Origin: Sinomonas cyclohexanicum | Lineage (GTDB): Bacteria; Actinomycetota; Actinomycetes; Actinomycetales; Micrococcaceae | DNA length: 64,000 bases | Direction of reading: 5' to 3' | Assembly (NCBI RefSeq): GCF_020886775.1 | Contig: NZ_AP024525.1 | Span: 3,720,001-3,784,000, forward strand | In this document: in pieces, positions 1 through 6,624 of the stretch | Layout of the letters: every line of letters begins with the position of its first letter | Position numbering within the stretch: position 1 is the first letter of the stretch | Translations under genes and position numbers: made by a program | The notes under the pieces: generated by a model | What the model was told of the DNA's origin: nothing | What the model saw: only the letters and a program-made list of their open reading frames with translations | Databases searched by the model: none

Positions 1-538
1 GGAAGACGAGGTTGGCCAGCAGCAGGCCCACGGGGAAGCCGGCCTGGACGATGCCGGTCACGGCGCCCTTGCGCCGCCACGGGGCGTGCTCGTAGCTCAT
101 GAGGATCGCGCCGCCCCACTCCGCCCCGAACGCGAGGCCCTGGATGATGCGCACGGCGACGAGCAGCACCGGGGCGAGGACGCCCACGGCCGCGTAGGTC
201 GGGAGGAGGCCGATCGCGAACGTCGCGAGGCCCATGATGATGAGCGAGGCGACGAGCACGGGCTTGCGGCCGAGCCGGTCGCCCAGGTGGCCGCCCACGA
301 TCCCGCCGAGGGGGCGGGCCGCGAAGCCGACGCCCAGCGTGGCGAACGAGGCGAGCGTGCCGGTGACCGGGTCCGCGCCGGGGAAGAAGGCGTGGTTGAA
401 GTAGAGGGCGGCGGCGGTGCCGAAGCCGATGAAGTCGTAGGTCTCGATGACGGCGCCCACGGCGGAGCCGACGGCGACGCGCTTGGCGTCCTTCGTGCCG
501 TGGACTGGGCCGCGCATGGCCAGAGCCTCGTTGCTCAT
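1..538 (-). CDS. MHS-family MFS transporter (5' part; gene runs off the window)
   Basis: This is a proton-coupled importer of the metabolite:H+ symporter (MHS) branch of the major facilitator superfamily, the group that includes ShiA, KgtP and ProP. The first 179 codons are present, from an ATG at 538. The residues RPLGGIVGGHLGDRLGRK carry the GxxxDRxGR loop between helices 2 and 3 that is typical of the family, and RIIQGLAFGAEWGG matches the helix-4 signature. The reading frame is open to the window edge, so the C-terminal half is missing. It is divergent from the isomerase-dehydrogenase-kinase operon that starts at 721 and shares its operator region, so I infer that it imports the substrate of that pathway. 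The exact substrate cannot be read from the sequence. Confidence 0.85.
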   Translation of the reverse strand, partial: MSNEALAMRGPVHGTKDAKRVAVGSAVGAVIETYDFIGFGTAAALYFNHAFFPGADPVTGTLASFATLGVGFAARPLGGIVGGHLGDRLGRKPVLVASLIIMGLATFAIGLLPTYAAVGVLAPVLLVAVRIIQGLAFGAEWGGAILMSYEHAPWRRKGAVTGIVQAGFPVGLLLANLVF

Positions 539-577
539 TGCGTTCCTTCCGAGTGTGAACTGCACTGTGCCGCCGTC

Positions 578-660
578 TGTTGACAGTCGACATGATATGC
601 CAGTGTGCGCCACGTCACCATTCAGTGTCAACAGTCGACTTTGTAGGTTGACTGTCGACA
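578..660. promoter_or_regulatory. Divergent control region with three related operator-like sites
   Basis: Three similar 14-15 bp sites lie between the divergent transporter and isomerase genes: TGTTGACAGTCGACA at 578-592, TGTCAACAGTCGACT at 626-640 and GTTGACTGTCGACA at 647-660. Each is an imperfect inverted repeat around GTCGAC or GTTGAC, as expected for a GntR- or LacI-type dimer. The last two are nearly adjacent and lie about 60-95 bp before the isomerase ATG; the first lies 40 bp before the transporter ATG. This fits substrate-induced repression of both arms. The regulator gene is not in the window; it may lie beyond the left edge. Confidence 0.6.
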
Positions 661-720
661 GTTATCGGACGTACCGTGGTTGACATCACACCGCCAGACC
701 CCCTCCCGTAAGGACCACCG

Positions 721-1578
721 ATGTTCCACGACCGACTCGGCTGCTCGTCGATCAGCTTCCGGCACCTGCCCCTGGCCGACGCCCTGGCCACGATGGCCGG
801 ACTCGGCTTCGAGGAGATCGACCTGGGCGCCCTGCCCGGCGTGTGCGACCACGTGCCATTCGCGCTCACCGACGCGGACATCCGGGACGTAGAGGGCCGC
901 GTGGTGGGATCGGGCCTGCGCGTCCGCTCGGTCAACGGGGACATCGGGGACCTCAACGCCCCTCTCGGCGGGGCGCACGACGGCGCCCGCGCGGCGGAGC
1001 GGGCGGCCCACCTCGACCGCCTGCTCACCCTCACGCAGAGGGTCGGCGCGGAGGCCCTCGTGCTCCCGTGCGGGGCGCTGAGCCGGGAGCCGATCCGGTC
1101 CCTGGACGAGGACCTCGACATCGTCGCCGCCCAGCTCGCCGCCGCCGGCGAGCGCGCGGCCGCGTTCGGCGTCGAACTCTGGACCGAGTCCCTGCACTAC
1201 TACCGCCTGTGCGGGACCCTCGACCGTGCCCTCGCCCTCGCCGACCGGCTCCGCGCCGCCCGGGTGCGGCACGTCGTGGACCTCTCCCACGTCGTCGCCT
1301 CGGGCAGCCAGCCGCAGGCGGCGATCGAAGCGCTCTCCGCGCTCCCCGGCCCCCAGGGGAACGCCATCGCCCACGTCCACCTGCGCGACGCCGCGCCCGG
1401 GAACATCAACCTGAGCATCGGCAACGGGTCCGTGGACTTCGCCGGGGCCCTCGCCGCCCTGCGCGGGGCCGGCTTCGACGGGCACTTCTCGCTCGAGCTC
1501 GAAGCCCACGACCTCACCCACGACGAGCGACCCGCGGCAGCCGCCAAGGCCGCGAGCTTCATCACCGACCTCATCTGA
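721..1578 (+). CDS. TIM-barrel sugar-phosphate isomerase/epimerase
   Basis: This 285-residue protein belongs to the xylose-isomerase-like TIM-barrel / AP-endonuclease-2 superfamily. Members are metal-dependent isomerases or epimerases of sugars and sugar phosphates. Visible features are the N-terminal strand GCSSISF, the metal-site Glu in ELWTESLHYY, an Asp/His pair in RHVVDLSHV, the strand IAHVHLRDA and a C-terminal SLELEAHD with the last ligand Glu. It heads a four-gene operon with an SDR dehydrogenase, a DhaK-DhaL kinase and an RpiB-like isomerase. In Mycobacterium smegmatis the same four enzyme families degrade erythritol and threitol, and the TIM-barrel enzyme there (LerI) isomerises or epimerises erythrulose phosphate. 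By analogy this is a LerI-type enzyme, but the substrate is inferred from context. Confidence 0.75.
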   Translation: MFHDRLGCSSISFRHLPLADALATMAGLGFEEIDLGALPGVCDHVPFALTDADIRDVEGRVVGSGLRVRSVNGDIGDLNAPLGGAHDGARAAERAAHLDRLLTLTQRVGAEALVLPCGALSREPIRSLDEDLDIVAAQLAAAGERAAAFGVELWTESLHYYRLCGTLDRALALADRLRAARVRHVVDLSHVVASGSQPQAAIEALSALPGPQGNAIAHVHLRDAAPGNINLSIGNGSVDFAGALAALRGAGFDGHFSLELEAHDLTHDERPAAAAKAASFITDLI

Positions 1579-1612
1579 CCCCCAGGACCTGACTTTCAGG
1601 ACCTGGCACCCA
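1576..1612. repeat. 14-bp-period intergenic repeat array
   Basis: The TGA stop of the isomerase gene is the first TGAC of a short array whose units are spaced by 14 bp: CCCCAGGACCTGAC followed by TTTCAGGACCTGGC, then a partial unit. It is the same family as the arrays at 13352, 18581, 18904, 24052, 25633, 29388, 35207, 35393, 35668 and 48318. Confidence 0.6.
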
Positions 1613-1644
1613 AACCCACGTCCACCCAACCCTTAGGAATCACC

Positions 1645-2418
1645 ATGACCAGCATCCAGCGCACCGCCGTCCTCACCGGGGCAACGTCCGAGAAGGGCAT
1701 CGGCCTCGCCACCGCCCGCCGCTACGCCCGCGAGGGCTGGGGCGTCGTCATCCTGGACCTCGACGGCGAGAAGTCCGCCAAGACCGCGCAGGACATCGCG
1801 AACGAGTTCAACGTCCCGGCGTTCGGCTACCAGGTGGACGTGGCCGACGAGGCCTCGGTCGCCGCGGCCCAGGCCGCCGTCGCCGCCGAGGTCGCCGCGG
1901 GCCGCCTCCCCGTGGTGGGCGCCCTCGCGAACATCGCCGGCATCACCTCCCCCGTGCCGTTCCTCGAAACGGACCTCGCCCTCTGGAACAAGGTCATGGC
2001 CGTCAACGCCACCGGCACCTACCTCGTCACCAAGGCGTTCCTGCCGGCCATGATCGAGGCGGGCTGGGGCCGGATCGTCAACATGTCCTCCGTGTCTGCC
2101 CAGCGCGGCGGCGGCGTGTTCGGCAAGGTCCCCTACTCGGCCGCCAAGGCCGCGATCCTCGGCTTCACCAAGGCCCTCGCCCGCGAGGTCGCCCCGACAG
2201 GGGTCACGGTCAACGCCATCACGCCCGGCGCCGTGGACACCAACATCCGCGTGGGCAGCACCGACGAGCAGGAGGCCGCCATCAACGCTGGCATCCCCAT
2301 GGGCCGCAACGCCACCACGGAGGAGGTGGCGGCACTGTTCACCTTCCTGTCCTCCGAGGACGCCGCCTACCTCACCGGCACCACGATGGACATCAACGGC
2401 GGCAGCCACATCCACTGA
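1645..2418 (+). CDS. Short-chain dehydrogenase/reductase (polyol dehydrogenase-like)
   Basis: This is a 257-residue classical SDR. The cofactor loop is TGATSEKGIGLA near residue 10 (TGxxxxxGIG), the structural NIAG motif follows, the catalytic Ser lies in MSSVSAQ, and Tyr and Lys lie in YSAAKAA. An Asp after the second strand (ILDLDGE) suggests a preference for NAD+. The C-terminus LTGTTMDINGG is typical of the family. It lies in the same operon as the isomerase and kinase. It would oxidise the incoming polyol to a ketose; the M. smegmatis D-threitol dehydrogenase belongs to the same family. A sugar-acid or other polyol substrate is possible. Confidence 0.85.
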   Translation: MTSIQRTAVLTGATSEKGIGLATARRYAREGWGVVILDLDGEKSAKTAQDIANEFNVPAFGYQVDVADEASVAAAQAAVAAEVAAGRLPVVGALANIAGITSPVPFLETDLALWNKVMAVNATGTYLVTKAFLPAMIEAGWGRIVNMSSVSAQRGGGVFGKVPYSAAKAAILGFTKALAREVAPTGVTVNAITPGAVDTNIRVGSTDEQEAAINAGIPMGRNATTEEVAALFTFLSSEDAAYLTGTTMDINGGSHIH

Positions 2419-2453
2419 CCGGTTCCGGCCCACCCTGCCCCCAAGGAGCTCCC

Positions 2454-4217
2454 ATGACGCGCATCTCCAACGATCCCGCGGACTTCGCCGACGAGGCCCT
2501 CGCCGGGTTCTGCGACGTCCACGCGGACCTCGTCCGCCAGGTCCCGGGCGGCGCCGTCCGGCGTCGCCGACCGGCACGGCCGAAGGTCGCCGTCCTCGCC
2601 GGCGGCGGCTCGGGCCACTACCCCGCCTTCGCCGGGCTCATCGGCTCGGGCCTCGCCGACGGGGCCGTGGTGGGCAACATCTTCACCTCGCCCTCGGCCC
2701 AGCAGGCCTGCACCGTGGCCCGCGCGGCGGAGTCCGGCGCCGGAGTCGTGTTCACGTACGGCAACTACGCCGGAGACGTGATGAACTTCGGCCTCGCCTC
2801 CGAGCGGCTCGCGGCCGAGGGGATCCGGGCCGAGAACGTCCTGGTCACGGACGACGTCGCGAGCGCGCCCGCAGCCGAGGCCGAGCGCCGGCGAGGGATC
2901 GCGGGCGACTTCGTGGTCTTCAAGGCCATGGGCGCCGCCGCAGAGGCCCGGCTGGACCTGGACGAGGTCGTGCGGATCGGGCGGAAGGCGAACGACCGCA
3001 CGCGTACGCTCGGCACGGCGTTCTCGGGCTGCACGTTCCCGGGTGCGGACGCGCCCCTGTTCGCGCTGCCCGAGGGGCACATGGGCCTCGGCCTCGGGAT
3101 CCACGGCGAGCCGGGCCTGCGGGACGTCCCGCTGCCCACCGCCGCCGAGCTCGGCCGCACCCTCGTGGAAGGGGTCCTCGCGGAGGCGCCCGCAGATGCA
3201 CGCTCTGACGGCAGCGCGCCCCGCATCGCCGTGATCCTCAACGGGCTCGGCTCCACAAAGCACGAGGAGCTGTTCGTGCTGTGGGCCACGGTCGCGCCCC
3301 TGCTGCGCGAGGCGGGGTACGAGATCGTCGCGCCCGAGGTCGGCGAGCTCGTGACGAGCCTGGACATGGCCGGCGTCTCGCTGACGGTGGCCTGGCTCGA
3401 CGAGGAGCTCGAGGAACTCTGGCTCGCCCCCGCCGAGACGCCGGCGTTCCGGCGCGGTGCCGTCGCCGCGGCCCCCGCTGCTGCGGAGACGCACGACGGC
3501 GGCGGGCCTGCTCGGGTGCCGACCGTGCAGGCTGCGGCCCCGTCGTCCGAGGCCTCCCGCGGGTACGCAGCGGCGTGCGTCGAGGCGCTCGGAGCGGCGT
3601 CGGCGCGGCTCGAGGAGCTCGAGGCGGAGCTCGGCGCGATGGACGCGGTGGCCGGCGACGGCGACCACGGGCGCGGCATGGTGCGAGGGGCCGGCGCGGC
3701 CCTCGGCGCGGCGCGCGAGGCCCTCGACGCGGGGCGCGGCGCCGGGTCCGTCCTGGCCGCCGCCGGCGACGCGTGGGCCGACAGGGCCGGCGGGACCTCC
3801 GGGGTCCTGTGGGGCGCCGGGCTGCGGGCGTGGGGCGAGTCGATCGGGGACCTCGATGTGCCCGACGCCGCCGGCATCGCCGCAGGGGTCTCGGCGTTTG
3901 CCGCGCGGATCGCGGCCCTCGGCGGGGCACAGCCCGGCGACAAGACGCTCGTCGACGCCCTGGTGCCGTTCGAGACCGAGCTGCGGGGCGCCGTCGTGCG
4001 CGGTGAGTCGCTGGGGCGGGCGTGGGAGCGCGCGTGCGGAGCGGCCGAGGCCGCTGCCGCCGCCACCGCCGGGCTGCGCCCGCTCAAGGGCCGTGCGCGG
4101 CCCCTCGCGGAGAAGAGCCTGGGCACGCCGGACCCGGGGGCGACCTCCCTCGCAGCGGTGTTCGCAGCGCTCGGGCCCGTCATTGTTGCTGCTGTCCAGG
4201 AAGAGGTGTCCGCATGA
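2454..4217 (+). CDS. Dihydroxyacetone/erythrulose kinase, DhaK-DhaL fusion
   Basis: This 587-residue ATP-dependent kinase joins a DhaK domain (about residues 1-335) to a DhaL domain (about 370-580). In DhaK, GGGSGHYPAF binds substrate, and the His in GIHGEPG is the residue that forms a hemiaminal with the ketone in this family. The DhaL domain shows the Mg-ATP-binding pattern AVAGDGDHGRGM and the glycine-rich AGGTSGVLWG. Homologues phosphorylate dihydroxyacetone, or D- and L-erythrulose in the actinobacterial threitol/erythritol pathways (DerK and LerK). The RpiB-like gene follows with an ATGA overlap, which implies translational coupling. Given the partners, a ketotetrose is the more likely substrate. 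Confidence 0.88.
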   Translation: MTRISNDPADFADEALAGFCDVHADLVRQVPGGAVRRRRPARPKVAVLAGGGSGHYPAFAGLIGSGLADGAVVGNIFTSPSAQQACTVARAAESGAGVVFTYGNYAGDVMNFGLASERLAAEGIRAENVLVTDDVASAPAAEAERRRGIAGDFVVFKAMGAAAEARLDLDEVVRIGRKANDRTRTLGTAFSGCTFPGADAPLFALPEGHMGLGLGIHGEPGLRDVPLPTAAELGRTLVEGVLAEAPADARSDGSAPRIAVILNGLGSTKHEELFVLWATVAPLLREAGYEIVAPEVGELVTSLDMAGVSLTVAWLDEELEELWLAPAETPAFRRGAVAAAPAAAETHDGGGPARVPTVQAAAPSSEASRGYAAACVEALGAASARLEELEAELGAMDAVAGDGDHGRGMVRGAGAALGAAREALDAGRGAGSVLAAAGDAWADRAGGTSGVLWGAGLRAWGESIGDLDVPDAAGIAAGVSAFAARIAALGGAQPGDKTLVDALVPFETELRGAVVRGESLGRAWERACGAAEAAAAATAGLRPLKGRARPLAEKSLGTPDPGATSLAAVFAALGPVIVAAVQEEVSA

Positions 4218-4708
4218 GCGGCCAGAACACGGAATCCGCCCCGCGCGGGCTGCGGATCGTCATCGGTTCGGACGAGGCGGGGGTGGACTACAAGGACGCC
4301 CTGCTCGCCGACCTCGAGGCGGACGGACGGGTGGCCGAGGTCATCGACATCGGCGTGCACCGAGAGGACGAGGACTTCACCCGCCCGTACCCGTACGTCG
4401 GCCTCGCGGCCGGGCAGATGATCAGCGAGGGCCGCGCCGACCGGGCGCTCCTGTTCTGCGGGACCGGCCTCGGAGTCGCGATCGCCGCCAACAAGGTCGC
4501 CGGGATCCGGGCGGCGACGGCCCATGACTCGTTCTCGGTGGAGCGCTCGGTCCTCTCGAACAACTGCCAAGTCCTCACGATGGGCCAGCGGGTGGTGGGG
4601 CTCGAGCTCGCCCGGCGCCTCGCGCGGGAGTGGCTCGGGTACACGTTCGATGCCTCTTCAGCCTCCGCGGCCAAGGTCCAGGTGCTCAGCGACTACGAGG
4701 GGTGCTGA
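4214..4708 (+). CDS. RpiB/LacA/LacB-family sugar-phosphate isomerase (DerI-like)
   Basis: This 164-residue protein of the RpiB family interconverts aldose and ketose phosphates. The phosphate-binding loop and active-site region read LLFCGTGLGVAIAANKV, and the later segment SNNCQVLTMGQRVVG is also conserved. The start is the ATG at 4214, which overlaps the kinase stop (ATGA). A ribose-phosphate role is possible, but the operon partners match the M. smegmatis pathway in which DerI turns D-erythrulose-4-phosphate into erythrose-4-phosphate, feeding the pentose phosphate pathway. The assignment to four-carbon substrates is inference. Confidence 0.8.
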   Translation: MSGQNTESAPRGLRIVIGSDEAGVDYKDALLADLEADGRVAEVIDIGVHREDEDFTRPYPYVGLAAGQMISEGRADRALLFCGTGLGVAIAANKVAGIRAATAHDSFSVERSVLSNNCQVLTMGQRVVGLELARRLAREWLGYTFDASSASAAKVQVLSDYEGC

Positions 4709-4730
4709 GGCTGTACACGCGGATACAGGA

Positions 4731-4764
4731 GTGGGTGGAGGGCCGGATGCGGCCTTCCACCCAC
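4731..4764 (+). terminator. Intrinsic-type hairpin after the polyol operon
   Basis: Two 14-nt arms (GTGGGTGGAGGGCC and GGCCTTCCACCCAC) pair with a single G-U and enclose a 6-nt loop, 22 nt after the RpiB-like stop codon. There is no clear U-tract, which is common for actinobacterial terminators. Confidence 0.75.
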
Positions 4765-4875
4765 TGCGGGTTACCAGCCCGTCCTGCACGGGTTACCAGC
4801 CCGTAGGAGCTCTTTGGGAGAGGAACTCAGCCGGTTGTTACCCCTCGGTACCGCGACGAAACTTCTCCGCGCCGT

Positions 4876-5046
4876 AGGATCCACCAGTGCGTCGGCCAGC
4901 ACGTCGCGCGGGCGGAGGCAGCCGCCGTCATGGGCGCGCTGGCTGCACGGGTCTCCGCGATCGAGCTCGCGGGCACGCCGGAGCGGCACCTGAACAACAC
5001 CCTCCGGTCGTGGAAGGGCCTGCCCCTGCGGGTCCGGCTCGGGTAG
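4876..5046 (+). pseudogene. C-terminal remnant of a cytochrome P450
   Basis: An open frame without a start codon encodes the last 56 or so residues of a P450. It begins at the heme-binding loop (IHQCVGQHVARAE, with the axial Cys and the C-terminal part of the FxxGxxxCxG signature) and ends in the family's C-terminus (TPERHLNNTLRSWKGLPLRV) with TAG at 5044. The upstream 350 residues, including the ExxR motif, are absent; before about 4876 the frame no longer resembles a P450. It lies between the terminator at 4764 and the convergent ku gene, so it is a deletion remnant and not expressible as an enzyme. Confidence 0.8.
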
Positions 5047-5050
5047 CGCG

Positions 5051-5950
5051 CTAACCCGTCTTGCGGGTACGCCGCTTGGGAGGCGCCTTCTCCTCGGCAG
5101 GCGAGGCGCCGCCGTCGTCCGCGGGCTTCTTCTCCTCGGTTCCCCCCGCCGCCCTGCTCGCCTTGCGGCGGTTCTCGACGCTGCGGCGCAGGGCCTCCAT
5201 GAGGTCCAGGACCTCGGCACCCTCGCCCTCCTCGGCCGGGACGCCGAAGGTCTCCTCCGTGTTCACGGCGTCGCCCTGGGCGAGCTTGGCCTCGACGAGC
5301 TGGCGCAGCTGCTCCTGGTACTCGTCCGTGAACTGCTCCGGCTCGAAGTCCGAGGACAGGCTCTCCACGAGCGAGGAGGACATCTTGAGCTCCTTGTCCG
5401 AGATCTTCACCTCGGTGTCCTCGATGATCGGGAAGTCGGCCTCCCGCACCTCGTCCGGCCACAGGAGCGCCTGCAGGACCATGACGTCGCCGCGCACCCG
5501 GAGCGCACCGAGCCGGGACTTCTGCCGCAGCGCGAACTTCACGACGGCGGTCAGCTCCGTCCGCTCGAGCGTCTCCCGGAGCAGCTGGTACGGCTTGACC
5601 CCGACCTTCTCCGGCTCGAGGTAGTAGCTCTTCTCGAAGAACATCGGGTCGATCTGGGCGTCCGGGACGAACTCGACGACCTCGATCTCACGGCTGCGCT
5701 CCACGGGCAAGGACTTGAGGTCCTCGTCCGTGAGGACCACCGTCTGGCCGCCCTCCTCGTACGCCTTGTCGATGTCCGCGTACTCGACGACCTCGCCGCA
5801 GACCTCGCAGCGGCGCTGGTAGCGGATGCGGCCCCGGTCCCTGTCATGGACCTGGTGGAGCTTGAGGTCGTGGTCCTCGGTGGCGCTGTAGACCTTCACG
5901 GGCACACTGACCAGGCCGAAGCTGATGGCGCCCTTCCAGATAGAACGCAT
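5051..5950 (-). CDS. ku: Ku protein, NHEJ DNA-end-binding
   Basis: This 299-residue bacterial Ku homodimer subunit threads onto double-strand ends and recruits LigD. It begins with MRSIWKGAISFGLVSVPVKVY, the family N-terminus, which fixes the ATG at 5950; the frame is open further upstream, but that part does not match. The beta-barrel region (residues about 10-250) is intact. A lysine/arginine-rich tail (EEKAPPKRRTRKTG) extends past residue 280, as in other actinobacterial Ku proteins where the tail promotes DNA binding. LigD lies 4.7 kb away on the other strand, separated by five genes, so the NHEJ pair is close but not one operon. Confidence 0.95.
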   Translation of the reverse strand: MRSIWKGAISFGLVSVPVKVYSATEDHDLKLHQVHDRDRGRIRYQRRCEVCGEVVEYADIDKAYEEGGQTVVLTDEDLKSLPVERSREIEVVEFVPDAQIDPMFFEKSYYLEPEKVGVKPYQLLRETLERTELTAVVKFALRQKSRLGALRVRGDVMVLQALLWPDEVREADFPIIEDTEVKISDKELKMSSSLVESLSSDFEPEQFTDEYQEQLRQLVEAKLAQGDAVNTEETFGVPAEEGEGAEVLDLMEALRRSVENRRKASRAAGGTEEKKPADDGGASPAEEKAPPKRRTRKTG

Positions 5951-6059
5951 GTGCCTAAGTGAACCGCACATTCCGTCTCGGGGATAGGTCTGTGTGCCAT
6001 TCGCCCCTACTGGCACGTCCGCCCGGGCCCGAGGCTGGAGATCGAGGAAAGGACCGGCC

Positions 6060-6602
6060 ATGAGAGTACTCGTTGCCTATGCCAGCCGCCACGGCGCCAC
6101 CGCGGGGATCGCGGCGCGGATCGCGGAGCGCCTCAGCGACTCGGGGCACGCGGTGGACCTCGTCCCGGCGGATGAGGTCGAGAGCGTGGGCGGGTACGAC
6201 GCCGTGGTGCTCGGCGCCGCGGCGTACATCGCCCACTGGATGAAGGACGCCACCGCCTTCGCCAGGCACCACCGCACGGAGCTCGCGGAACGGCCGACCT
6301 GGCTGTTCAGCAGCGGCCCGCTTGGCACCGAGAGGGTCGACGCCGAGGGCCGCGACGTCCTCGAGGCCGCGCGGCCCAAGGAGTTCGACAACCTCGAGGC
6401 CCGCCTCCACCCGCGCGCCGTGAAGGTCTTCTTCGGCGCGTGGGACCCGTCCAACCCGCCTGTGGGGTTTGCGGAGCGGGCCATGGCGCGCCTGCCCAAG
6501 GCCGCGGCGGCCCTTCCGGCGGGGGACTTCCGCAACTGGGACGCCGTCGATTCATGGGCCGACACGATCGCGACGGAGCTCTTCCAGGCCCCCACGGACT
6601 GA
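6060..6602 (+). CDS. Flavodoxin-domain protein (HemG-like)
   Basis: This 180-residue single-domain flavodoxin starts with VLVAYASRHGATAGIA, the FMN phosphate-binding loop (S/T-x-x-G-x-T/A). It resembles menaquinone-dependent protoporphyrinogen oxidase HemG and related actinobacterial flavodoxins. The later segments VLGAAAYIAHW and FSSGPLG are the other FMN-contacting loops. The start is the ATG at 6060. No heme genes lie nearby, so a role in heme synthesis is not supported by context; a general quinone- or flavin-dependent redox role is equally possible. It is divergent from ku. Confidence 0.8.
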   Translation: MRVLVAYASRHGATAGIAARIAERLSDSGHAVDLVPADEVESVGGYDAVVLGAAAYIAHWMKDATAFARHHRTELAERPTWLFSSGPLGTERVDAEGRDVLEAARPKEFDNLEARLHPRAVKVFFGAWDPSNPPVGFAERAMARLPKAAAALPAGDFRNWDAVDSWADTIATELFQAPTD

Positions 6603-6624
6603 CTCTCCGCGCGCCGCTCGCGCG

